Assembly (NCBI GenBank): GCA_951640195.1
Contig: OX621163.1
Span: 2,852,001 to 2,916,000 of the forward strand
DNA: 64,000 nt
Reading direction: 5' to 3'
Origin: Porpolomopsis calyptriformis
Taxonomy: Eukaryota > Basidiomycota > Agaricomycetes > Agaricales > Hygrophoraceae
Every line of letters starts with the position of its first letter. Position 1 is the first letter of the stretch. Below the pieces are notes generated by a model. It was not told the DNA's origin and did no database searches. It saw only the letters and a program-made list of their open reading frames with translations. Positions 10,951-22,929 of this stretch are shown here, piece by piece. Both the position numbers and the translations under genes were made by a program.

Positions 10951-13900
10951 TTATAAAATTCGACGACGGGCCCAGAAATCAGTAGAGATCGCGCTCACCA
11001 CATGCTTGTACACCAAGCTGCTCCGCTTCTGTGCATCCTCCGAATCCTCATTAAGTTCCGGACGACCGGCAATGAGCCGAACCTTGGTAGCGTTCCGATT
11101 CTTCTCGACGTCCTTTAGCGACCTTTCCACGGATTTTCGGACATCAATCAGGTGAACCAAACCGCGTAACCCCGGTCGAGCGGCTACGCCTTCCCGAATA
11201 TGACGGAGTGTGCCCTCCCGATCCACACCACCCAAGTTGAGGGCAGGCACAGACTTTGGGACGACAGGTGAGGCGAGTTGTGCAGACTTGGCGGTTGCGA
11301 GTTTAGCTTCCATCGCGACAGTAAACGCCAAGAGCTCAGTTGTGACCTTTGTTCCCTTCTTCAGCCTGCCATCCTGCAATAATTGATCCAAGGTCTTGCG
11401 AAGTTGCGTGATCTCGGCTTCTCTTTCCGGAAGATCGAACCAGAGAGAGTTGAACTCTATTCCGATAACGTTTGGGTACCTTGGGCAGCCTTGCCCGCGG
11501 GTTCGCCAGATGAGATCTTGCAATGTGGCAGTCTCAATTGCGGTTTCTCCCACCCCGTTTTCCGCGTGGAGACCCTCTGTCGAGCTGGCTTCGACCAAAA
11601 GTCGTGCGATCTCAGCATAACCACTCTGCGCTGCCAAGTGAAGCGGGGTGCAGCCATCGACGTTGCGAACAAGTAGACCGAGCTTATGGAACTCCAGAAG
11701 TAACTTGACGCACCCCTTCCTCCCTCTTTGAACCGCAACGTGGATCGGCTGTCCAAGTTGCAAGCATGAGGGCTGAAGAGAGAAGCGAATAGTGTCGAAC
11801 TTACCGTGTTCAACGTATCCTTGCATTGCTGTAGGAGCAATGCCTCAGTGACATCGGTCGGAAGCTTGTGGAGAAGATGGTCTAGCAATCTGTCGTGACC
11901 GTTATTGCATAAAATGTGATATATGTTCCATCTGTCGATCGTTGCAAGTCAGCCACAATTATGGAGAGCAATCCCCAAAAACTAACCCATGAAGAAGCTC
12001 CGTCTCCAAAACAGAAACCCCATTTTCGATCAAGTAATCCACTAAATCTGCATTGGCCCCGGTGGCTACAGCGACCATCAGGGGGTTATATCCTAGAAAT
12101 TTGACACTGGATGGACATGAGCGACATCCGAATTGTGAGAATATGTCCAACGCACCGTTCATGCAGGGTGGGTGCCATGAAGGTTGGGGACTTGATAAAC
12201 AGAGTCTTCACCAACGCCAGATTATTACTTAAGATGGCCGCATCTAAGGGAGATTCATTCATGATAGTCATCTTCCAACCAAGCCATGCAGGGAGAGCAT
12301 GCTCAAGATCAGGCACAGAGCGGATATGTTTTGCCAGCTCGTCGCTGTGAGTAGAGCAATAGAAACGATAGGCCGCAAGTGGACGATCACTACATAGATA
12401 TTCCACGATGTTCTTGGCGTTAGCTTGGGCGGCCTGCCAAAGGAGGGGAATCTCATTAATATGCTGATGATATCCACGCCTAGCATTGGGATCGTTCTTC
12501 TTGGCCAGGTCTTTCCTCTTCTCGCCGTGGACAGACAACCCAAGATATAACGGCTTGCTTTGTTGGTTGCCTTTGTTGTCCGTAGTGACAACTTCTGGTT
12601 CATCGTCGACCCCAAAGTCCTTGAGATGGATTCCAGTACCACTGCGTCGAATATATTCATCCAGTATTTCCGCACGATCGAATTTCATAATGTCGGACAA
12701 CAAACTTCGCGTATCCAGCTCGGCTCGGTCCGCGAGTGTCTCGTAAAGGTCTGAGATGTGTACAAAGGCTTCCAGGTCGTTGTCACAAATGGCTTTCCGG
12801 AGAATATTGCCGGTTTCGACCTTGGATTCTGATCCTGATCCAGTGACCCAGCTCAGACAACTAGCGTGGAGAAGATTGCTGGGTGGGAGATTGCAGCGAA
12901 TCGTAGAAGGTCGTGTTGCGACGTCCGTGAAGTCAATAACCTTGTTTTCTGCGAGCATATCAGACTCTTCTGAGTCGTACGAGTTACCCGAGGTATCAGA
13001 CGCGTTATCATCCAGTTCTTAATGAGAAATGCGTTTAATAATGACATCACCCGTCCAAAAGAATGGCGTACCGAGTACAATATCTTTGATTTTAAATTTA
13101 TCTTGCTCTTCATTTGGGACATGCTGAGCCGTGGCTATCGCCATAATCAATCGCGCCGTTTGCCACTTGCGACCAGCGATGGCAGCATGAAGAGGTGAAA
13201 ACCATATACTGGATGGCTGATTCGGTCGGCGGTACCAATAAATGTGATCATCAGCAAGAGTGTTGGGAACGGAAATGGAAAATTTGGTGTTGACAGTAAT
13301 TTGAAGAGGCTGTGTTTTGGCCTTTGTCCCTTCTGGGGGTAAACAGAGTTGTTGTACTTTCTCGTTGTTTCCAGTAAAGCAAGCTTCATAGAGCTCATCG
13401 TACGATGCGACCATATATTGAGGTACGTTGCTTCCACTAAGTAGGTATTCGATACAGGAATCGGTTCCTGTGGATGCAGCGGTCGCAGAGAGGGTCATCG
13501 TGACGGGCAGCACGGTGTCAACACCACTCTGGGCATTACGGGCAACCAAAAGGCGTTCCACGTCAACGAAGTAGGATTTATTTTCCGTCAACTTGAATAG
13601 TCTATCTTTGCTGTTTCCGTCTCCAGTATAATCTTTCGCTTGGAGATAATTGATATATTGCGACTGATGGCTCAAGTACCCCTTCCACCCGGGAGTTAGG
13701 GATGTCGGTGGCTTCATTTCTTCTTCGGCACTTTGAATCCACTGAGTGAGCATCTCGATACAGAATCTAACCCAGTCAAGAAGTCGACGTTGGTAATGTG
13801 ATGCTTTTGTGGTGAAGTTGAGGTCAACGTTAAGAGCAGCTAACAACTGTATCAAGTCGTCGCAGTGGGCAATGGCAGACTCGGCTGGCATGCGTACTAG

Positions 13901-16900
13901 CTTAAGAAGGTAATTCGACCCGTAGGTTGGTTGAGAACGCCCCCTAGAGAAAAAGCCTAAGCAAAGTCGAAGGTGTCTTCCAAACAAGGGTGCTCACCTG
14001 ATGGCCTGCGCTCGAGAAATGTCCTCTTCTGTGAATATCAATTTGACGCCATGAGCCAGCATCAATGCAAGCATAGAATAGTTCCCATTCTCAATTGCCG
14101 GGGTCAAGGGGAAAGTTATTGTGTTGTATGTTTGAGAGGGGAAATTGAGGACCGTCTTGGCATTAGGATCGTAACGAAGCAGTGTCGAAACGATATTCGT
14201 ATTATTGGCTTTAACTGCTCGACTAAAGATAGTCGTCATCTCATCATTGGCTGCAGATGAAGAAGCGCCGGCAACCAAAAGTCGTTGGGCCATCTTGATC
14301 GCACGCTCCTCATCCTTCATGTAGATGGTGAGAGTCAACGGATGTAAATGTATGGCGGAATAATCGTTTGCTTTTGTGACCATTTTCGGATCCGCTCCGG
14401 CGGACAGTAGCTCTTCAACGACAGGGAGAGAACTGAAAAGAACGGCGTACATGAGGGGGGTGAAAGCAAGGTCCCAATCAGGCAGATTGACGTCCAACAC
14501 GTCTGGCTCGTCCACAGGGTCATCGGGTACATGGCCAACATCAGTTGTTGCAGTTGGCAGGGGAGGCTTGGCTTCACTAGATTTTTCTGGCAACCCGCCA
14601 TCGGTCATAGACATGACTGATCCTGGATCATCGTCATCCTCCAAGCTTTCCATATCAGCCATACCGTCAGTGTCTTGTGAGGACCAGTCATCCTGGCTGC
14701 TGCGACGGTCGGAATGACACTCCGCATTATCCTTACTCATACCGTCCTTGGTCTTCTTTCCGCTGTTGACTCGCTCCGTATTAATGGCACTCCTTTCAAA
14801 AAGTTTTTGAATCACAACCAGCTGATCCATTTGAGCAGCCAGATGGAGGGAGGTCCTGCCGTCGACTAGACGAGCCGTCATTCGGGCGCCCGCATCAATA
14901 AGATCACACGCGGTTTCTACTGCATTGGATAGAATCGCGAATTGGAGAGGGGTGCGGCCAACATGATCCCGGCGGTTGATGTCTATTCCTTTCTTAATGA
15001 CATCCAAAACCATAGCTGAGTCGCGCGAGGCAATGGCCGCAAAGAATTTCTCGATCTGCCCAACGTAAGTTTGTGCAGTCCATTCGCCGATGTCGATGGG
15101 ATTAAAACTTCCAGAGATGCTTTGACGGCCGGGATCCTCTTGGATGAACCTTTAAAATGCATGCGAATAAGTTGGAGATCTCTAAATGAGTAAATGCAGA
15201 AAAATTCACGAGATTCTACCTCTGATATATAACTTGTCTTCTTCTTCTTGCAGTTTAAATTCTTCGTCATTCAAGGGATCCGGACAATGCTGCACAGACT
15301 AGTTGAAGTTTCAAATAGCCAAGGGAAATATTGTCCACACACCTCGCAACAATCTTCGAGACATTCTTTTATCGTGCCAAAGAAAGCCGGATGACGATGC
15401 AGATGCCTTCCCTTGTTCTTTGGATTGAACGTTGCTTTAAATATTCTCGATGATCAGGATAGCTTTCAACCACCAGCACTTGAATACCCACAGTTCATTC
15501 CCAAATCCTAAGACATAAGCAAAAATCTTCAAAAGGTCGCCCCACCTGACAAGCTGAAATTCTTACAGTTTGATAGATTAACTTATCGATCCTCCGCGCA
15601 TCCCATCCGGGACCATAAGGGATGTGCAAGGATGCGACATCATAATCATTCATCTCAAGGCCACCAATGGCATCGTCGGTCTTCAAATCGCCTTTATAAT
15701 AGCGTTTACGGTTCCTGAACGTATTCGAGTGGTTGGCGCGGCCACGAAGAGTGCGACGCGATTGAAGGAATGAATCTCGATCATTGTTACTTCTCAACTT
15801 CTCCAAGACAAGTAGACGAGCGAGGCCTTCGACACGGACTATAGAACGTTCATAAATCTATAAAAATTTAGTTCGCAGTGCCAGGCATGATAAGAAGAAT
15901 TGATTACCGTGGGGTCCACGTCAGATCGTATCAACGTTGGAATGTGGACTTCGAAACCACGAGCCGAATACTTTGCAAGTCTTACTTCATAGGAGGGTGA
16001 TCGTCTCGTCATATCGACTGTGTTGCACTGGCGCATCATGGCAACGATGGCTCTTGGATTGGCAAAGACCCGCTTGCCTTCATCATTGTCAGAATGGGAG
16101 GGTATGGAAATGAGAGTATAAGTCACCATCATAGGCACAGCAAGGTGCGTCCACGTCAAAACCGGCTAGGACCTCAGCGGGAGATTGGTATAAACGAAGG
16201 ATGATTTGAATAGCACGGAAGGGATACTGGGCTAGAAACAACACCATGATCAATGCCAATGTCTGATTGTTCACCCAATCCGACTGACGTACAGTGAATA
16301 GACACGGTATGCTTGGTCCGAACACAGGTAACATCCCAGATGACAGAGTCGCAAACTGCTTGGTAGATGGCATTTATTTTGACCTCAGCCTGTAGGGGGA
16401 TGTAACCGTGAGCAATGTGTTCCGCACATGTATTGGAACGACAAACTTGTTCGGGGGTCAAGCCCCAGAGAAAAAGGTCGAGGTCTGAGGTAGGGTATGC
16501 AGTAGAATGAAAATATTTCCTTATAGCTTTCTTGGAAACCTTTGCATCGTTGGGGAGAGGGTTTAAGCAAGCAAGTACTGCGCCTCCGGCGACGATGACA
16601 TTGCTCCAATCAGAAAGTTGCGAAAGAGAATTCTCAGTGAAAATGGACCAATTTCTCTTGAATTCGTCAAGGCTGGCAACCATGGCTGGCGAACCCTCTT
16701 TTCTTCTCTGTGACTCAGAGAGGGGCATTACATGGTGTGCAGCCAGATCCTCTTCATCCTTGACGACTCTGGCTCTGGTTGTACGGATGTTTGCAGGTGC
16801 ATCAAAGACATCGACAAGACCAACATGGGGGTCACTCAGACGCGGGTTTGTCTTGTCTGTGGCGAAAAGGCGTCTCAAGCTTGCTTCATCATCGATGGAC

Positions 16901-16992
16901 AATTGTAAGACATGGTCAAGGGAAACGCCTGGACCATGGGGTAACGCTGCGATACGATTCAAAAAGGACTGTGCTTCAGGTGTCTGGGGCAT
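10951..16992 (-). CDS. Large ankyrin-repeat protein with nucleotidyltransferase-like N-terminal region
   Basis: Model of 13 exons: 16992-16447, 16389-16293, 16231-16127, 16077-15908, 15857-15492, 15445-15343, 15289-15210, 15149-13998, 13943-13072, 13017-12156, 12106-11987, 11931-11805 and 11748-10951, about 1,795 codons. Joins restore continuous family-like sequence, for example TPEQ-AEVKIN and CAYDG-KRVFANPRAIVAMMRQCNTV. Residues 132-172 contain VIVAGGAVLACL and SDLDLFLWG, the GG...DxD pattern of nucleotidyltransferase folds. Ankyrin-type sequence (GRTPLQFA, DGRTSLHLAA, FTPLMYAV, CTPLHLAAQSGYAEIARLL) covers the centre and C-terminus. The family is widespread in mushrooms and uncharacterised; function is unknown. 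Exon 5 has a frame conflict near 15554-15566: skipping 13 nt (GT...AG) restores the frame, but a single-base frameshift or assembly error fits equally. Confidence 0.8.
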
Positions 16993-18405
16993 TGTTGGCG
17001 ACCAAGATCGAGCTGAAATCGCGTTAATTTATATTGTCACGACCTTCCTTTTTGGGTTTCTGATCCGATGGACTCACACGGTCGCTGACTCGAGAGATTG
17101 ACTCGAGAACTGTACTGACTCAAGAACTGAAGATACCGACTCATATCCTGCCACACGTCAACGACCACAAGGTACGTTTAAATTGCTCCTAACTTGGTGG
17201 CATTTTTTTTTTTTTAAATTCGGCGAACTTCAGAAACCATGGCATTATAGCCAATCAACACAATCAAAACGAATACAGATTACGAAATCTCACAGAAAGA
17301 TCCAAAGTGGTATGTGCTTCAGAAGTGGGCAACCTCGATGAGGTGAATGAGGTAACGAGCAAGACCAGTCGAGAGAAGAAAGGCGCTGGGAGCCTGATTG
17401 AGAATCATTAATCGTCCAGTTATTTTTTTTTTGAAGGGAAGAAATGCGCTAGAGTAATTGCTCTGTTGGGGTTGGCAACCAGGCAATAACGAAAATCAGT
17501 AAAGTAGCCTCAGATGGATACTAACATCAAGTGGAACGCACAGTAAGGCAGGGATAGACCATGCTTGGGATTCATGTGGACGCTTAGATATCGGCTGTTT
17601 TGATGAACGTGATGACTACAGATCGCTCCTGGTAAGGAGTTAAATCAATCTCCCATTTGACTACCTGTCATTGTGTCACTGCCAGCGAACAACAATTAAG
17701 CACAATCTGAGTGAGGCTTGAATGTATATACACGTACATTTATCAGCTTGGACAACGACAAGAAGGTGACCAAGGCATTCAACCAATTCCTCGAGGCAAC
17801 TCAATGGAGAAGGTGCTAGCCTCTGTATAGATACCAGCATCTTGTACAAAGAGATTTGCGGAATCGCGCAGTTCAAGAGGGTGAAGCTGGAATGTGGAAT
17901 AAATGATCACATCGTCATCAGAGCCTCAGTGACAGCTTCCGGCCGCATCGTGAACGGGATGCTACCTCTGCGAGGAAGGTGCATCTGAAAACATCAATTG
18001 GAATCGAAGATGAGAAATTAGTCCTCTTGGGTTTCTTCTAACCACAGTCGAACTGCAGTCAATTTCACATGTTGGTCTCGCAGGTGGCGATGGGGACGAT
18101 GGACGAGATCGAGGGCTTTCCCAAGTCCGTTGTTCAGTCTTTCGACACTGGTAGCCAATATTGGAATATATACAAGTACCAGCCGGTAATGCAAGAGTGG
18201 ATGTTACTTGCCGACGCCGGGCATCCCATATACGGTACATTGTGTTCCGTCTTGCTCAAAGCATTCCGTACTTCTTTCTCCCGACCGGTGGGGAATCATT
18301 GAGTGGTGAGAGTGGTCCTCGCTCACGATCTAGTTGATAAAAAGATGCAGGCAATTGATCGCATCTGACAAGGCTGACCGTGCTGTCGTGGATCTGGCCA
18401 AAGAC
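16993..18405. other. Intergenic region upstream of ankyrin and F-box genes
   Basis: This should contain the ankyrin gene promoter (right after 16992) and the F-box promoter. Poly-T runs occur near 17207 and 17422. Short ORFs at 17676-17876 and 17962-18302 have no recognisable features. The F-box frame is open back to about 18334, so an upstream exon is possible. Confidence 0.4.
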
Positions 18406-19627
18406 ATGATCAAACTCCGCCTGGTATCCCCTTTTATGAGACTTCCAGCTGAACTCATCGATCGCATTATTGACTTTCTACATGAGGATACACGCACCCT
18501 CGCAGCATGTTCATTGGTTTGCAAGAAATGGCTCCCGTCCAGCCGATACCATCGCTTCGAGACGTTATTAATTTCATCGAGTAACCTGTCTGGTTTCATC
18601 GAGTTAATCAAAGCCCCTACGTCTACTATCGCCCCGTATATCCTCACTCTCGACCTTACGTTATACGCCACCGCGGACGACGGGTCGCCCATCGTTCTCC
18701 AGCTGATGCCATACTTGGACAGATTGTTCAATATCAAGTCACTCGTATTAGCACACGGGTTGAATCAAAACACTCGAGTTGGAAAGGAACAGGATCATTG
18801 TGGGGACTTTCGCACGAATCACTTACCTCAAGCTTCACTATATGTACTTGAGGCGCCATGAATTCCTCGAGGCCATCGCCTCTTTCTCTTCATTGGAAAC
18901 TTTGGTCGTCACTTTCCTCGGTAACCTCGCTTGGGATGATGGCGATACGAATCACCTCACCCCCTTCTATTTTCCACCACATTTACGCGCCGTTCACTTC
19001 CAATTCGATAAACTAGCCGTTCTGCCTTGGCTTGTCTCTGTCGCTCGATTTCCCCCTATTGACACACTTGCATTAACCCGTATCCGTGAGGCGGAGCTGC
19101 ATGCCCTTCAGGATTGGCTACGGTCGGTTGGGCCTTCCATTCATACACTCACTCTCGACTTTTGGGTCCGTGATATTGGTACGTTCATAACTCCCTTGAT
19201 ATATAACCGGTCTTCACTTTCGAGTGCAGGGAAGATCTGTAATTGCATTGATTTGACGCTGAATACCCACCTTCGCGCCCTTTCTATCGGGGGAATCCCG
19301 CTGAATGTGAGGGATGGACAGGCCACTGCAGGAGGACGCAGGGACTTGCCTGATGTTTTATCTCAAGTGACCTCATCGTATTTGAGGCGACTCGAACTAA
19401 TCCTATGTCGGTATAGTTTGGGTGCGCAGGGTATCGACATAGATACTGTGGACTGGAAGCAGTTAAGCCAAGTCTTAGACCGACCTCAGTTCACCCAGCT
19501 GGAGAGTGTCCATATCATTTTCACCTGGGGAATGCCCGATGATATCTCCTCCTTGATGAGAGATAGCATTCGCGATCAGATGTCCAGTGTAGCTAAGCGT
19601 GGCATTCTAGATATATATAAAAAATGA
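18406..19627 (+). CDS. F-box protein with apparent internal frame change
   Basis: ATG at 18406 is followed by an F-box: LPAELIDRIIDFLHEDTRTLAACSLVCKKWLPSSRYHRF. F-box proteins are substrate adaptors of SCF ubiquitin ligases. The remaining sequence (LETLVVTFLGNL, YLRRLELILCRY) looks like a degenerate leucine-rich region. An intron at 19179-19229 (51 nt, phase 1) is likely. Between about 18738 and 18786 the frame shifts by one. Either a 49-nt GT...AG segment (18738-18786, weak donor GTCACT) is an intron, or one base was gained in TTGAATC and the gene is broken. Large F-box families with pseudogenes are usual in mushrooms, so both are plausible. Confidence 0.6.
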
Positions 19628-19915
19628 ACTAGTTACATTTTTTTTTTTTCAATTTGTAAAGCCTGGTTCTCTTGAAAATAAAGTTCATGTTGAGTCTGTG
19701 TTACAGAGATCGTAGACAGATGAGGAATCAGAGAGCCAGTAGGGACCGAATCAGGATAGCACAACGTTTGATCTAACAAGAGAGGCGGTGAGTTATTCCG
19801 GATGAAATTGTTAACAACGCCCCGACTATTAACTCTATAAGGTGATCTCTGTTGTCCTCTGCTCGTCAGAGACACTCTGTTGTATCGAATCTGAGTACGA
19901 AGAAGGATGACATGC

Positions 19916-21417
19916 TTAAGGTGACGCACTTCGATGGATGATGCCCGGACCACTCTCATCGTACTCTTGCTTTGAGCACCATAGATTCGGGAACGTGCTG
20001 AGCGAGGCTAAGATAGAAGCGCCGATCCAGACATAATACTTTCGCTCGGGTGGTGCTACTACTCTAACCTAAAGGGGATTTCTAAATTTTAAGTCACCAC
20101 CGGAATGAGGAACCAACCTTCATGCTGGGTGGTACAAAAGACGTGATTTCCTTGTGCATGCGGTCACTTATACCAGGGATCATGGTGGTGCCTCCCGAAA
20201 GAAGTATAAAGCCGTACAGTTTGCGGCGGATATCGAGATCGCACTTGTGAATTGAATTGCAGATGGCTTCGTGGATTTCAGCGTCAAGACCGAGAAGGGA
20301 TGGTTGGAACAAGGCTTCTGCTGCGCGGAATCTAGAGCGTGAACGTCCGTGAGTATCGCAGTCCAGCGAAGACAAGAGGATACTCACAGTTCATTGCCAG
20401 TGGTGATGACTTGTCCGTCAGGTAGCTCGTAGCTCTTCTCGAGGGCAGACGATTTTGCGGCGGTTTGGAGGTCTTGATCAAAGTCGAGCGCAACGTAGCA
20501 CAGCTTTTCCTTGATGTCTCTCACGATTTCGCGATCTGCGGTGGTAGTAAAAGAGTACCCCCGTTCTGAGAGGTTTCTCGACAAGAGATCGGTCAAGTCA
20601 CGGCCAGCATAATCGAGACGGAGGATGGCGTGTGGGAAGGTAAAGCCTTCGTAGATGGGAACGGCATGTGTTACTCCGTCGCCCGAGTCAAGAACGATAC
20701 CAGTAGCACGGCCGGAGGCCCAGAGTGAGAGCACGGCTTGGATAGAAACGTAAAATGCAGAAGAATTGAATGTCTCGAACATAATTTGCGTCATTTTTTC
20801 ACGATTCGCCTTGGGATTGAGGGGTGCCTCTGTGAGGAAGACGGGGTGTTCTTCGGGTGCGACACGCAACTCGTTGTAGAATGTATGATGCCAGATTTTC
20901 TCCATGTCATCCCAGTTGGTCACGATTCCGTGCTCGATTGGGTATTTGAGGGTAAGAACGCCTCGTTTTGCCTGGGCTTCGTCGCTAAGTTCGCAGTGCG
21001 ATCTTAGAATGTGTGAAGCTGGAAAAATTGGAGGAGTACCCAACATAAGAATCCTTATTGCTCATGCCGAGTATCATATTTTGATGACGGGGACGACCAA
21101 TGATTGAGCTGCCGTGTTCGATTGAGTATTTATACTGTTGACACGCGAACTTGTAAACTCACGGGAAGACGGCGCGGGGAGCATCATCACCTAACCAAAG
21201 GGATCAGGATACAACTCTGGTTGATCACTAGAATATCTTGTACCAGCAACTGACGGAGAGAACATCAGCACCGCAATAACATGTTAACTGGTTAAAACAC
21301 GTACAACCAGCCTTGCACATGCCGGAACCATTGTCGATGACCTGCAATGTTTATAATGAGACGTGTCGGTTCGAAAATGAGATGACCACTTACGAGGGGG
21401 GTATTTTCATCGTCCAT
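19916..21417 (-). CDS. Divergent actin paralogue (375 aa, 8 exons)
   Basis: Exons: 21417-21394, 21341-21305, 21249-21244, 21190-21163, 21108-21040, 20984-20388, 20331-20118 and 20068-19916, 1,128 nt in total, exactly 375 aa as in conventional actin. It starts [32 protein letters not shown]; the 6-nt exon 3 (TTGCTG) supplies part of GFAG. Nucleotide-binding motifs [15 protein letters not shown] and LSGGTTM are intact. The backbone is actin, but many normally invariant positions differ: MILGMSN for [16 protein letters not shown] for LYASGRTTG, a Leu where actin has the Arg of NERFR, and C-terminus HRSASP in place of HRKCF. This reads as an intact but fast-evolving paralogue rather than the housekeeping actin. 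No stop or frameshift is visible. Confidence 0.88.
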
Positions 21418-22151
21418 GGTTATCCTTTAAAGTCCAAACGATGTCTGAGGAGAATTTTACCATTCTTTGGTGGTTTGCGGTCTATTTCAGGCAGCCCAAA
21501 CATTGATCGAAAAAAGGAAACCGACCCGGTCAGCGCATATCTCGCCGAGTGTCTCTGTCTCGACCTATCCAACTTGAGGGAAAGGAGTCAAGCCTCCAGG
21601 AAGAGGTTATTCACCTATCTGGAGATGCTGCCAAGTGGTCCATTCCTGAAAAAGTTTCCAATCTCAACGAGAGCCTCAAGCTGGCCCTCAATTCACAGGC
21701 TGATGCTCAACTAACTGGTGCGGTAATCCAAGAAAAATTTGAGTAAAAGGTGTAAACCAAGCTCTAGAGCCGAGAGACGAGGGAACGCAAAGACCGACAT
21801 CGACTCTGGGCCTCCGTGCTGCAACACCATAAACATAGCAGCAAAGTGAACCCCGTTGTGGGCTGGTCGAGTAAACTAGGGTCTGGATCTATTCATGGCT
21901 ATGATAGAAAGCCAGTCGTTATGCTCTCGTGCAAATATGAATGAGCATCGGTTGCTGCGACATCTAGCTGGGGCACAGGTGTCCAACAGGTGGGGTGATG
22001 TGCTCCGGTATGAACAGACACATGGCTATTGCACGACGGTGGGGGCCGTGAAGATTGGCAAGGTGGAGCAGGTGGGTTACTGTAGTGATCGGATCCATTA
22101 CAGATCAAGCATTGTAAAGTTAACGACGCCCGAAACGGTGTTGGTGCAATT
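21418..22151. other. Intergenic region between actin paralogue and RSA3-like gene
   Basis: It should hold the actin-paralogue promoter and the RSA3 terminator. An open frame at about 21549-21746 (64 codons, charged, helix-like composition) has no recognised family and no convincing start. I do not call it a gene. Confidence 0.4.
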
Positions 22152-22774
22152 TCAACTATGAGGATCAAGAGCTACCTGCATCTCATTGATCTCACTGCCT
22201 GGGATGGAGGAAGATGTGAAGACATCTGCACCCGAGGCTAAGGAGTCTATGAGTAGTGCCAGGCGTGAAGGACCCAGGTTAGGTTCCTAGTGGTTAACAT
22301 ATAATTTAGTTTGCGGTATACATGGAATGTAAGGGTCCGACTTACCTTGCGAATTTCCTCTAGGTCTTCTTTGAACCCATCCGCGACGGAGCTCATCCAA
22401 AACTTCCTGAACCTGTCTTTCAACACTTTCTCCTCATTTTCGTCGCGACCCAGGGTCTTTGACGGAGACACGAAAGGGATCGTAGCCAGAGGTGGCGAGG
22501 GAGAAGGTGGTCTCAAAGGCGCGGTTTCCTTGACATTCGTTAAGGGAGGTTGAACTACATTGATCTCATTGTCGTCAGTCTCGGAGTCAACGGAAGAGGA
22601 GGAATCAGAAGACGAGTCCTTCGGATGAGTTTCAGTTTTGGGTGGAGATGGTGGTTCCTGGACACGGTCAGGGCTCGTGTCCGGGTCAGATTCGGAGGAC
22701 GAGGAGGACGAGGAGGAACTCTGTGGAGCCCGTCTCTTGCGTTTCCTTTGGCGTTTTTTTGGCGGAGGTCCCAT
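22152..22774 (-). CDS. Ribosome assembly protein 3-like (RSA3)
   Basis: Two exons, 22774-22346 and 22286-22152, with a 59-nt intron, 187 aa. The start MGPPPKKRQRKRKRR was preferred to an in-frame ATG 18 nt upstream because the basic start is family-like. A basic NLS-like N-terminus and a long Ser/Asp/Glu-rich linker lead to the conserved C-terminal RSA3 domain: KDRFRKFWMSSVADGFKEDLEEIRK, then after the intron RLALLIDSLASGADVF. Yeast Rsa3 associates with pre-60S particles in the nucleolus. The unspliced frame would end in unrelated sequence, which supports the intron. The start lies 155 bp from the divergent SH3/RA gene start. Confidence 0.82.
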
Positions 22775-22929
22775 TTCAAATGAAATTCTCACGGTCCATC
22801 ATTCACGGCTTTGCAGACTGCCGCTGATATACCTGTCACCCATCCATACCTTGGATTATACTCCTCTCTTTTTTTCGTTTCGTTCTCTCAAACGAAGAGC
22901 CTCGATTTACTCTCTGCCATCACCTTCTC

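Noticed and set aside
21549..21746. 65-codon plus-strand ORF beside the actin promoter
   Set aside because: No start context, no homology recognised and no splice partner found.
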